Positions 27,296 through 37,246 of a DNA stretch of 64,000 bases are shown piece after piece (position 1 is the stretch's first letter; each line of letters starts with the position of its first letter). Source of the stretch: Myxococcales bacterium (GTDB lineage: Bacteria > Myxococcota_A > Polyangia > Haliangiales > Haliangiaceae); assembly GCA_016717005.1 (NCBI GenBank), contig JADJUF010000037.1, positions 682,001 through 746,000 of the forward strand, given 5' to 3'. The notes below the pieces were generated by a model. The model searched no databases, was not told where the DNA came from, and was given only the letters and a program-made list of their open reading frames with translations. Both the position numbers and the translations under genes were made by a program.

Positions 27296-27889
27296 CGACT
27301 ACGCCCCCGCGGGGGCCTCGGCTCGCGGTGCGGTCCCTGGTCGACGTCGACGACGCCGTCGACGTCGCGCCGACCGGCGCGTGACGGCCACGGCCCCGCG
27401 GCGGCCTCGGCGACCTCGCGGCGCGGTCCCTGGTCGAGCCGACCGGCGCGTGACGGCCACGGCCCGCGGGGGCCTCGGCTCGCGGCGCGGTCCCTGGTCG
27501 CCGTCGACGACGCCGGCGACGTCGCTGGCGACGGGCGCGTGACGATTACGCCCCCGCGGCGGCCTCGGCTCGCGGTGCGGTCCCTGGTCGAGCCGACCGG
27601 CGCGTGACGGCCACGGCCCCGCGGGGGCCTCGGCTCGCGGCGCGGTCCCTGGTCGCCGTCGACGACGCCGTCGACGTCGAGCCGACCGGCGCGTGACGGC
27701 CACGGCCCCGCGGGGGCCTCGGCTCGCGGCGCGGTTCCTGGTCGCCGTCGACGACGCCGTCGACGTCGAGCCGACCGGCGCGTGACGGCCACGGCCCCGC
27801 GGGGGCCTCGGCTCGCGGCGCGGTCCCTGGTCGCCGTCGACGACGCCGTCGACGTCGAGCCGACCGGCGCTTGACGGCCACGGCCCCGC
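27296..27889. repeat. 89-bp tandem array built from the uppS 3' end and the cdsA 5' end
   Basis: Units of 89 bp, with two shortened copies of about 69 and 65 bp, place TGA codons at 27293, 27382, 27451, 27540, 27605, 27694, 27783 and 27872. Each unit carries GAGCCGACCGGCGCGTGA, equal to the end of uppS. It also holds a stretch like GCGGTCCCTGGTCGCCGTCG, close to the first bases of cdsA (GCGTTTCCTGGTCGCCGTCG). The unit is therefore a copy of the original uppS-cdsA junction. No separate gene is likely inside. Confidence 0.93.
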
Positions 27890-27907
27890 GGGGTTAGCTG
27901 CGCGCCA

Positions 27908-28780
<873 letters not shown>

Positions 28781-28787
28781 CGCGCGC

Positions 28788-30626
28788 TCACCCGCCGCGG
28801 CGGACCTTGCGCACGCGGGCCTCGACGTCGAAGCACACCGGCCGCGCGACGCCGGCGGCGCGGTAGGGCTGGTAGCGCCAGCGCAGGAGCGCGTGCGTGA
28901 TGCGCGGCGCCAGGCGCGCGGGCCCGTCGAGCACCGCCACCGACTGCACCGCGCCGGCGGCGTCGACGCACAGGTTGGCGCGGAAGCGCGCGTCGGAGCT
29001 GCGGCTGCGCGGCCACGGCCCGTCGAGCCGGGTGACGTCGGCGGCGCGGACGTCGAGCGCGAGGCCGCGATCGAGCGCGGGCGCGTCCGGCGCGTCCGGC
29101 GCGTCGACCACCCCGGCATCGCGCGGCGCGGCGGCGGCCACCGGCGCGGCGACCGCTGACGCGTCGACCACTGACACGTTGCGCGGCGAGGCGTCGGCCA
29201 CGCCGGCGTCGCGCGGCGAGGCGTCGACCGCCGGCGCGCCGACCACCGACACGGCGACCGCCCCGGCGTCGCGCGGCGAGGCGTCGACCGCCGCCGCGCC
29301 GACCACCGACACGGCGACCGCCCCGGCGGCGCGCGGCGGCGCGCTCGCGGGGGCCACGCGGACGGACGCGTCGGTCGCCGGCAACAACACCATCGCGCCC
29401 GTGAGCACCGCCGCGATCGTCGCCAGCGCGCCCAGCGCCGCGCCCAGGGCGAACGCGCGCCGGCACCGCGGGCAGCGCGTCGGCGTGGCGGTGGGTGGCA
29501 CCGGCGTCGGGGTCGGCGTCGCCGTCGGCGCGCGGCTCGCCTGGGTCGACGCGGTCGGGACCTCGGCCGGCGTGCCGCGCGGGAACCGGGGCCGGGCGAC
29601 GCGGCCGCGCTCGGGCACCGCCGGCAGCGCCTGCACGTCGCGCGGGTCCAGCAGCTCGGCGATCGCGGCGTCGGTCAGCGCCGCCCCCAGCCGGCCAGCC
29701 GCCCGCGCCAGGGCCGCGCCCAGCGCCGCGCACGTCGGCCACCGGTCCTCGGGCGCACCCGCCAGCGCGCGCAGCACGATCGCGTCGAGCTCGACCGGGC
29801 ACAGCGGCTCGATCGTCGACGGCGGCGGCACCACGCGCCCGCGCACGCGGTCGAGGTCGACCGGCGGGTTGCCGACCGGGTACAGCCGGGTCCGGGTCAG
29901 CAGCTCCCACGCGACCACGCCGACCGAGAACACGTCGGCGCGCCGATCGAACGGCTCGCCGTGCATCACCTCGGGCGCCATGTAGCCGTACTTGCCCTTG
30001 ATGAAGCCCGAGTTGGTCGCGTGCTCGGCCGCCTGCGAGCGGGCCACGCCCAGGTCGATCAGCTTGAGCCGCCCGTCGGTCGACACCAGCAGGTTGGACG
30101 GCGAGATGTCGCGGTGGACGATGCCCGCCGACGCGCCGCGCTCGTCGACCAGCTCGTGGACGTGGTGGAGCGCGTCGCACAGGCGCCGCAGCAGCGCCAG
30201 GACCCCGCGCACCGGCAGCGGCGCGCGCGCGCGCCGGAGCACCTCGGTCAGCGCGACCCCGTCGACGTACTCCATGGTCATGAACAGCTCCTCCGGCTCG
30301 CGCCCCAGCGACAGCACGCGACGGATGACCGGGTGATCGAGCAGGTAGGCGAGCCGGGCCTCGCGCGCCAGCGACTGGATCGCCAGGTCGTCGCCGAGCA
30401 GGTGCGGGTGCAGGCGCTTGAGCGCGACGTCGGGCGCGTCGGGCGTGTCGACGCGTCGCGCCCGGTAGACCGAGGCGTTGCCGCCGACGCCGAGCCGCTC
30501 GAACAGCCGATAGGCGCCGAGCGTGGCCGGGCGCGCCCGAGCCTCGGGCGGACGCGGGGGCGGCGCGGCGCTGGTGGCGGGCGGCGCCGAGGTCCCCACC
30601 GCGCGCTCCGAGCCCGCCTCGGTCAC
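28788..30626 (-). CDS. Ser/Thr protein kinase with membrane span and TonB-like C-terminal domain
   Basis: 612 aa from GTG 30626 (VTEAGSERAVGTS); the frame stays open further upstream but is low-complexity Arg-rich. The kinase domain is about residues 35-310: LGVGGNASVYRAR (P-loop), VALKRLHPHL (Lys), IVHRDISPSNLLV (HRD), LIDLGVAR (DLG in place of DFG) and GKYGYMAPEV. A Pro/Thr linker, a CPRC pair and one transmembrane helix (FALGAALGALATIAAVLTGA) follow. The exported part holds in-frame repeats (ASPRDAGAVAVSVVGAPAVD). The last about 90 residues (FRANLCVDAAGAVQSVAVLD, then LLRWRYQPYRAAGV) look like a TonB/AgmX-type C-terminal domain. Convergent with cdsA. Confidence 0.87.
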   Translation of the reverse strand: MTEAGSERAVGTSAPPATSAAPPPRPPEARARPATLGAYRLFERLGVGGNASVYRARRVDTPDAPDVALKRLHPHLLGDDLAIQSLAREARLAYLLDHPVIRRVLSLGREPEELFMTMEYVDGVALTEVLRRARAPLPVRGVLALLRRLCDALHHVHELVDERGASAGIVHRDISPSNLLVSTDGRLKLIDLGVARSQAAEHATNSGFIKGKYGYMAPEVMHGEPFDRRADVFSVGVVAWELLTRTRLYPVGNPPVDLDRVRGRVVPPPSTIEPLCPVELDAIVLRALAGAPEDRWPTCAALGAALARAAGRLGAALTDAAIAELLDPRDVQALPAVPERGRVARPRFPRGTPAEVPTASTQASRAPTATPTPTPVPPTATPTRCPRCRRAFALGAALGALATIAAVLTGAMVLLPATDASVRVAPASAPPRAAGAVAVSVVGAAAVDASPRDAGAVAVSVVGAPAVDASPRDAGVADASPRNVSVVDASAVAAPVAAAAPRDAGVVDAPDAPDAPALDRGLALDVRAADVTRLDGPWPRSRSSDARFRANLCVDAAGAVQSVAVLDGPARLAPRITHALLRWRYQPYRAAGVARPVCFDVEARVRKVRRGG

Positions 30627-30851
30627 GGCGCCCAGTCGCGGCAGCACAGGGCGCCGTCGTGGGCGCCGTCGGCCCGCGCGCGCGCGTCGTCGCGAGCGGC
30701 GGCGCCGTCGGGCGGCGTCGGTGGGGCGTCGTCGGCGCGGTCCTGGGACGACGACGCGCACGCACGCACCCGCGCGCACGCACGCACCCGCGCACCGCGC
30801 CGCGCCGCTCGACCAGGGACAACCAGGACCTTCGCTCGCGCGCCCATGTGC

Positions 30852-30897
30852 GCGGACCCTAGCCGAGGGCGGCGCGCTGGTTCTTACATCGTCTGTG
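30852..30897 (-). promoter_or_regulatory. Bipartite promoter-like element upstream of the kinase gene
   Basis: Read on the minus strand it is CACAGACGATGTAAGA, 18 bases, GCTAGGGTCCGC. The same two blocks with exactly the same spacing occur at 34607-34652 upstream of the AAA/winged-helix regulator gene. It lies 226 bp before the assigned start, so either the leader is long or the kinase starts further upstream. Confidence 0.55.
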
Positions 30898-31489
30898 ACC
30901 GGCTGCGCGTCATCGCCTGTGCGTCATCGCCTGTGCGTCATCGCGTCATCGCGTCATCGCCTGCGCGTCATCGCCTGCGCGTCATCGCCTGCGCGTCATC
31001 GCCTGCGCGTCATCGCCTGCGCATCGCGTCACCGCGTCACCGCCTGCGCATCGCGTCGTCACCGCGCCACCGCGTCATCGCCTGCGCATCGCGTCGTCAT
31101 CGTGTCATCGCGCCACCGCGTCACCGCGGGGCCGCCACCGCATCTTCGCGTCACCGCGTCACCGCGTCACCGCGTCACCGCGTCTTCGCGTCACCGCGTC
31201 TTCGCGTCACCGCGTCACCGCGTCACCGCGTCACCGCGTCATCGCGTCGTCATCGCGTCATCGCGTCATCGCGTCATCGCGTCATCGCGTCATCGCGGGG
31301 CCGCCACCGCGTCACTGCGTCATCGTCATCGCGTCGTCATCGCGCCACCGCGTCACCGCGTCGCTGCGTCATCGTCATCGCGTCGTCATCGCGCCACCGC
31401 GTCATCGCGTCATCGCGTCATCGCGTCATCGCGTCATCGCGTCATCGCGTCATCGCGCCACCGCGTCATCGCGTCATCGCGTCATCGCG
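30898..31489. repeat. Octamer array (CGCGATGA/CGCGGTGA on the minus strand) after the regulator gene
   Basis: Nearly 600 bp of short repeats; on the plus strand TCATCGCG and TCACCGCG alternate, with longer units such as TCATCGCCTGCGCG. The last codons of the regulator gene read CCG CGA TGA, so the octamer CGCGATGA is that gene's own stop-codon end repeated many times. The slightly longer block GGGGCCGCCACCGC at the gene end recurs near 31127 and 31298. All frames are open by chance (RHRVIAS-type peptides); no gene is likely. Confidence 0.9.
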
Positions 31490-34400
31490 TCATCGCGGGG
31501 CCGCCACCGCGGCGCACGCGTCGACGTCGTCGACCAGGCGCCAGCCGGTGCTCGCGCGCTCGATCACCTCGCGCCCCGGCAAGATCTCGCGCAGGCAGCT
31601 GCGCAGGCGGTTGATCGCGACGTAGAGCGCGTTGCGGTGCTGGAGCGGGTGGTAAGTCGCGACGCCCCAGGCCTGCTGGTAGAGCACCTCCGGCGACACC
31701 GGCGCGCCGCGCGCCTGGACCAGCACCGCCAGCAGCGCGCACAGCATCGGCCGCCCCTTGATCTCGACCGCGCCCTGGCGCGCGACGATCACCGCGCGGC
31801 GCTCGTCGACGAACAGCTCGTGGGTCGCCCGGGCTCGCGCGAGGTCCTTGTCGGTGGCAGCGCGCCGGCCCTGGCGATCGACCAGGTAGCCGTCGATCGC
31901 CTCGCGGAAGCCCAGGTGCGCGAGCAGGGCGACCACGCCGGGCACCGCGCGCGCGATCGCGCCGCCGTCGATCGCCGCCATCAGCGCGCCCGCGTGCAGG
32001 CTGCCGCGCTCGGGATCGAGCTCGCGCAGCGCCTCGGCCAGGACCTCGCCCGCGGCGCGATCGCGCTGCCCGCGCCGCGCCAGCGCCGCCGACAGGATCG
32101 CGCAGCCGACCTGCACCGGGCGCAGGTGACCGCGATCGGCCAGCTCGCGCGCCAGCGCGATCGCGCGCCCGGCGCTCAGCAGATCGGTGCGGCGCGCCCG
32201 CGCGACCAGCGCCGCCGCGAGCACGAGCTGGGCCCGCGAGGCCTCGTAGATGCGCGCGCGCCCGCGGTCGTGGGCCAGGGCGCGCTCGGTCAGCTCGACC
32301 GCGCGGTCGAAGTCGCCGCCGGTGAGCCCGATCGCGGCCTCCTCGACATCGACGACCGCGCGCGCCGCCGCCAGCTCCGGCGCGGCCACCGCGAGCCGGG
32401 CCTGGGCGACGTGGTCGAGCGCGACCGGCAGCTCGCCCTCGATCGCGTAGGCGCGGGCGTGGGCGCAGTGGGCCCGGGCCCGGGCCCGCGGCCCGATCTG
32501 CGGGCTCGCGAGGGCCTCCGCGGCCAGCCGGTGGGCCAGGCCGCTCTGGACCGCGTCGGCGGCGAACAGCGCCTGCTGCGCCCGTGACCGCGCCGCCTGG
32601 CCGCGGAGCCCGGCCCGGTGCGCGAGCTGCCACGCGCGCTCGGCCACGACCTGCGCCTGGCCCAGCTCGCCGATCTCGCTCAGGGCCGCGCCGCCGTAGT
32701 AGTCCGCGAGGTACTCGTTGATCGTGTCGCCGTGCGCGCGCATGTGCGCGTGCGCGGCGCGCAGCTCGACGCTGGCGGCCCGGGCCTCGCCGTCGGCGTA
32801 GCGCACGATCGCCCGGTACAGCGACGCGACCCGCTGCCGCGAGCCGGCCTCGTCGATCACCCGCGCCGCCGCCCGGGCGTGGACCATGTCCTCGTGCTCG
32901 ATGCACGCCAGGGTCTCGAGCATCGCGAGCTGGTTGATCAGATCGTCCTGGCCCGCCCCGGCCAGCGCCAGCCGCGCGGCGCGGGCCTCGGTCGCGGCTT
33001 GCTCGAACCGCTCCTCGACCATCCAGCTGACGGTCCGGGTCCACGCGGCGCGCGCGCTGGCGCGGGGTCGGCCGCGGCAGCGCCGCGAGCGCGGCCGTCA
33101 GCACCTGGCGCGCGCGGGCGGCGTCGTCGGCGAAGGTCGCCGCGCTCGCGATGCGCAGCTGGCCCTGGAACCGCGCGTCGGGGTCGGGGGCGAGCGCCAC
33201 CGCGCGCACGAACAGCGCCTCGGCGCGCGCCAGGTCGCCGGCCTGCTGCGCGACCTCGCCCGCGAGGACGCAGTGGCGCGCCGCCTCGGCCGGCGTCCGC
33301 GCCTCGCGCGTCCGCGCCAGCACCCGGCCGGCCTCCTCGAACAGCGACGCGCGCACCAGCCCGCGCGCGATCAGCAGATCGATCGCCACCGCCCGCGCCG
33401 GCAGCGCGGCGCGCAGGCGCTCGAGCAGCTCGGACAGCAGGTGCTCGTCGCCCGCCGCCGCCAGCGGTCCGTGCCAGCGCTCGATCACCGCCCACGCCTC
33501 GGCCGGGCGCCCGGCCGCGAGGTAGTGGCCCGCGGCGTCGACCGCGAGCAGCGGCGGCCGATCGCCGGCGGCGAGCTCGTCGACGATCAGCGCCGCCGCG
33601 TCGGCGTGGGCGGCGGCCTGCTCGTCGGCCGCGCTCGCGCCCAGCAGCGCCTCGCGGATCAGATCGTGCACGCCGACGCGTCCGTGCGCGCGGTCGATCA
33701 AGAACCGCTGCGCGAGCTCCGCCAGCGTCTGCTCGAGCCGGTCGGGATCTGGCGACGCGCGCCGCAGCACCTCGACCGACGGCCGGTGCTGGGCGGTGGC
33801 GACCGCACGCAGCACCCGCCGCGCGTCCGGCGTCAGCTCGGCCAGCGACGCGTCGAGCGATCCGGTCCCGGGCGCGAGGCGGAGCAGCTGGTGGATGTGG
33901 AACGGGCTGCCGTGGGTGGTCTGCATCATCGCGTCAGGCTCGGGCGTCGGGACCTGCAGCCGCTCGGCGAGGGCGGCCGCCATCGCCGCCGCCGCGACGG
34001 CGTCGAGCGGCCCCAGCGTCGTCACCACCGGCGGCGGCGCGGCCGGCGGCAGCGCCAGCTCGCGCCGCGACGCGACCACCAGCCGGCTCGTCGCCACCCG
34101 CCGCGCCAGGTAGCCCAGGGCCTCGGCCACCGTCGCCGCGGGCAGGTGGTGCGCGTCGTCGATGAACACCAGGAACGGCCGCGCCTCGAGCCGGTGCGCC
34201 AGCAGCTCGAGCTGCTCGGACAGGTGCGCCTGCTCGGTCGGCTGACCGCGCCGCGGCGCCGGCGCCGCGCCCACCGCGGCGAGCAGCTGGGCCAGCGCCC
34301 GCGGGGCGGTCGCGCCCGGCCGCAGCTCGAGCAGCACCGGGGTCGCGGCGTCCCAGCGCGGTCGGGTCCGCGCCTCGCGCAGCAGCTGATAGACCAGCTC

Positions 34401-34574
34401 GCTCTTGCCGATGCCGCCGACGCCGTAGACGAAGAACAGGTTGTCGTGGTCGATGTGCGCGCGGATGCGATCGAGCTCGCCACGCCGCCCGGCGAAGCCG
34501 CGCACCGGCTGCGGGAACACCGGCGCCGACCAGCGATCGGGCTCGGACCGGGGCGGAGGGGTCGGCGTCATCAT
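31490..34574 (-). CDS. Large AAA ATPase/TPR-like transcriptional regulator (AfsR/SARP-type architecture), frameshifted
   Basis: About 1028 aa when read across one frameshift. The N-terminus (MMTPTPPPRSEPDRWSAPVF) leads to a STAND-type ATPase: Walker A VYGVGGIGKSEL, Walker B FLVFIDDAHHL, SRLVVASRRELAL. A long alpha-helical TPR-like region follows. The last about 100 residues form a winged-helix DNA-binding domain (VEIKGRPMLCALLAVLVQAR, then HRNALYVAINRLRSCL), placed C-terminally. Near 33046-33057 a (CG)n run puts the two halves in different frames (TPRQRA, then AAWTRTVSWMVEER), equal to two missing bases or one extra. It could be sequencing error or a slippage switch. The promoter-like element shared with the kinase gene lies 33 bp upstream. 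Confidence 0.82.
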
Positions 34575-34606
34575 CGCGCGGATCTCGATCGGGCCCCGCG
34601 GGGCGG

Positions 34607-34652
34607 GCGGACCCTAGCGTCACCGCGACCATCCGATCTTACATCGTCTGTG
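34607..34652 (-). promoter_or_regulatory. Bipartite promoter-like element upstream of the AAA/winged-helix regulator gene
   Basis: Same sequence blocks and 18-base spacing as at 30852-30897: CACAGACGATGTAAGA and GCTAGGGTCCGC on the minus strand, 33 bp before the ATG. TAGGGT could act as a -10. The identical layout at two genes suggests coregulation, perhaps by the regulator itself. Confidence 0.6.
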
Positions 34653-34740
34653 TACGGGTCCGGCGCCGAGGATGCGCCCGGCGGCGCGCACAGCGTCCCG
34701 CGCCCGACGGTCGCCGCGCCGCCGGCTCACCGCGTCGAGC

Positions 34741-34970
34741 GGATCAGGAACTCCAGGATCGCCCCGTGCTTCTTCGTGTGCGGCGGGCAGGACAGATCGA
34801 GGATCGGCAGGCGCGGGCTGGTGAGCCCCGGGCGCAGCCTGCGACCGACGCGCGCGCGCCGCCGCGCCGCCGGCTCAGCGGATCAGGAACGCCAGGATCG
34901 CCCGCGCTGCTGCCGCGGGCAGCGCCGCCGAGGATCGGCCGGTGCTTCTTCGTGTACGGCGGGCAGGCCG
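34741..34970. repeat. Decayed partial copies of the aldehyde dehydrogenase 3' end
   Basis: GGATCAGGAACTCCAGGATC and the following CGTGCTTCTTCGTGTGCGGC (34741-34828) copy the end of the neighbouring aldehyde dehydrogenase gene (35043-35130). A second, broken copy lies at 34880-34905 plus 34929-34970. The spacers between copies also resemble each other (GACCGACGCGCGCGCC occurs twice). The rest of 34653-35032 shows no gene. Confidence 0.85.
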
Positions 34971-35032
34971 GGCAGGCGGCTCAGCGGACACCGGCCGCCG
35001 CCCGCGACCGACGCGCGCGCCGGCGACGCGGT

Positions 35033-36469
35033 TCAGCGCTTCCAGCGGATCAGGAACTCCAGGATCGCGCGGTGCTTCTTCGTGTACGGCGGGTAGAACA
35101 GATCGAGGATCGGCAGGCGCGGGCTGGTGAACACCGGCCGCAGCTTCGAGCACTCGAGGAAGCCCTCGTGCCCGTGGTACTGGCCCATGCCGCTGGCGCC
35201 GATGCCGCCGAAGGGCAGGTCGTGCTGCGCGACGTGGAGCATGCAGTTGTTGATCGTCACGCCGCCGGAGATCGTCTGGTACAGGAACCGGTGCTCGGTC
35301 GCCGCGTCGTTGGTGAACACGTACAGGCCGAGCGGGCGATCCCGGCCGTTGATGTACGCGATCACCTCGTCGAGCGAGCGGTAGGTCTTGACCGGCAAGA
35401 GCGGGCCGAAGATCTCCTCCTGCATGACGATCATGTCGTCGGTGGCGCCGAGGATCAGGTGCGGCGGCAGCTTGCGCAGCTCGTCGTTGAAGGTCGCGCC
35501 CGGGCACAGCGGCACGACCTCGGCGCCCTTGGCCTGGGCGTCGTCGAGGGTCGCGCGCAGGCGCCGGTAGGCCTTGGCGTCGATCACCGACGTGTACTGC
35601 GGCCCGTCGGTGTCGGGGTAGCGCGCCGGCATGATCCGGCGGGCCGCGGCGACGAACGCGTCGCGCTTGCCCTCGGGCACCATGACGTAGTCGGGCGCGA
35701 GGCAGGTCTGCCCCGCGTTCAAGAACTTGGCGTAGAGGATCCGCGCCGCGGCCTCGTCGACGTCGAAGTCGTCGGCGATGATCGTCGGCGACTTGCCGCC
35801 GAGCTCGAGCGTCACCGGCGTCAGGTTCTCGGCCGCGGCCCGCATGACCGTGCGCCCGGCGTCGGCCGAGCCGGTGAAGATCAGGTGGTCGTACGGCAGG
35901 GACGAGAAGTCCTGCGCGCGCACGCCCGGAAGGATCGCGACGACCTCCTCGGGGATCACCTCGCGCACCTTCTCGGCGAGCAGCCGGCACAGGTGCTGCG
36001 AGCTCGACGCCATCTTGATCATCGCGCGGTTGCCCGCCGCCAGCACGCTCGTCAGCGGGCTGAGCGTGAGGAAGAGCGGGTAGTTCCACGGCGCCACGAT
36101 CCCGACCACGCCCTTGGGCATCGGGATGACGCGGTTCTGCCCGGTCGCGAACAGCACCGACACGTGCCGCTTCTGCGGCGCCATCCACTTCTTCAGGTGC
36201 TTGCGCACGTCGCGCAGCCCGTCGAGCGACGTGAACAGCTCCGCGATCATCGTCTCCTCGAACGCGCGGTTGCCGAAGTCGGCGTTGATCGCGTCCGCGA
36301 TCGCCCGCCGGTTCTCGACCAGCACGCGGTCGAGCAACCGCAGATGCTCCAGCCGCTCGTCCAGGCTCGGATACGGGTGCCGCAGGTACGCCTGCCGCTG
36401 CAGCTGGAACACCCGCTGCGCCTCATTCTCCGCCGTCCCCATCGTCCGATTCTGAGCTGTCTGCGCCAT
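35033..36469 (-). CDS. Aldehyde dehydrogenase (coniferyl aldehyde dehydrogenase-like)
   Basis: Oxidises an aldehyde to its acid with NAD(P). 478 aa (MAQTAQNRTMGTAENEAQRV). Family motifs: IVAPWNYPLFLTLSPLTSVL (cofactor binding), FTGSADAGRTVM, catalytic Glu in TLELGGKSP, catalytic Cys in NAGQTCLAPDY, and EEIFGPLLPV. The short N-terminus and the end HRAILEFLIRWKR fit the coniferyl-aldehyde/ALDH3-like, membrane-tending branch. The true substrate is unknown. It stands alone between partial copies of its own 3' end and a repeat cluster upstream. Confidence 0.92.
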   Translation of the reverse strand: MAQTAQNRTMGTAENEAQRVFQLQRQAYLRHPYPSLDERLEHLRLLDRVLVENRRAIADAINADFGNRAFEETMIAELFTSLDGLRDVRKHLKKWMAPQKRHVSVLFATGQNRVIPMPKGVVGIVAPWNYPLFLTLSPLTSVLAAGNRAMIKMASSSQHLCRLLAEKVREVIPEEVVAILPGVRAQDFSSLPYDHLIFTGSADAGRTVMRAAAENLTPVTLELGGKSPTIIADDFDVDEAAARILYAKFLNAGQTCLAPDYVMVPEGKRDAFVAAARRIMPARYPDTDGPQYTSVIDAKAYRRLRATLDDAQAKGAEVVPLCPGATFNDELRKLPPHLILGATDDMIVMQEEIFGPLLPVKTYRSLDEVIAYINGRDRPLGLYVFTNDAATEHRFLYQTISGGVTINNCMLHVAQHDLPFGGIGASGMGQYHGHEGFLECSKLRPVFTSPRLPILDLFYPPYTKKHRAILEFLIRWKR

Positions 36470-36487
36470 GCCCCGACTCTACTCGCA

Positions 36488-36994
36488 GGGGACCGGATCC
36501 GGGGTCCCAACCATGCGGGACTGCGAAGGAATTGGGGGGACAGGCTCCGGGGTCCTAACCATCTAGAATCCATACCGATTTCGACCGTACCGCGGCCGGA
36601 AAAGGGACAGGCTCCGGGGTCCTAACCATCTAGAATCCATACCGATTTCGACCGCACCGCGGCCGGAAAAGGGACAGGCTCCGGGGTCCTAACCATCTAG
36701 AATCCATACCGATTTCGACCGTACCGCGGCCGGGGGGGGGGGGCCGGGGGCCAACCATCTAGATCATCCGATTTCGAGCACCGCGGCCGGAAAAGGGACA
36801 GGCTCCGGGGTCCTAACCATCTAGAATCCATACCGATTTCGACCGTACCGCGGCCGGAAAAGGAAAAGGGACAGGCTCCGGGGTCCTAACCATCTAGAAT
36901 CCATACCGATTTCGACCGTACCGCGGCCGGAAAAGGGACAGGCTCCGGGGTCCTAACCATCTAGAATCCATACCGATTTCGACCGTACCGCGGC
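36488..36994. repeat. 67-bp tandem array with GGGACAGGCTCC core (REP-like family)
   Basis: About seven copies. CAGGCTCC recurs at 36541, 36608, 36675, 36799, 36872 and 36939, giving a 67-bp period with one 73-bp unit. Each unit runs GGGACAGGCTCCGGGGTCC, a middle with the rare CTAG, then GACCGTACCGCGGCCGGAAAA. The copy at 36721-36790 is garbled, with a 13-base G run and missing bases. A first degenerate copy (GGGGACCGGATCCGGGGTCC) begins at 36488. No open frame here looks coding. Confidence 0.92.
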
Positions 36995-37245
36995 CCGGGA
37001 ACATCCGCGTAATAGGCCGTAACCAAAAGGCTTTCTGCGACTTCGGTGTCTGGTCGCCCGATCGACAAGCGGCACTTTGCCGCGGTACGTCCGAATTCTT
37101 TTGTTATTTCAATGGATTGCGACCCAGGAGCCTGTCCCTTTTTCGGCCGCGGTACGGCGAAATTCCTGCGTAGTCCCGTATAGTTGCGACCTAGGAGCCT
37201 GTCCCCTCGATGCCGTATAGTTGCGACCTAGGAGCCTGTCCCCTC
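36995..37245. repeat. AT-richer spacer and inverted copies of the GGAGCCTGTCCC element
   Basis: About 130 bp of comparatively AT-rich, non-coding DNA (36995-37124) is followed by three copies of GGAGCCTGTCCC (near 37128, 37192 and 37231), the reverse complement of the core in the array to the left. The first is followed by TTTTTCGGCCGCGGTAC, the inverse of the array's GTACCGCGGCCGGAAAA. The last copy ends 4 bases before the ATG of the next gene, and its AGGAG could serve as that gene's ribosome site. Confidence 0.8.
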
Positions 37246-37246
37246 G

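Noticed and set aside
31000..31600. Open frames giving RHRVIAS-type repeats
   Set aside because: They only translate the octamer array, which is open in every register.
36488..36994. Possible CRISPR array or insertion sequence
   Set aside because: The whole 67-bp unit is repeated, with no variable spacers and no transposase.
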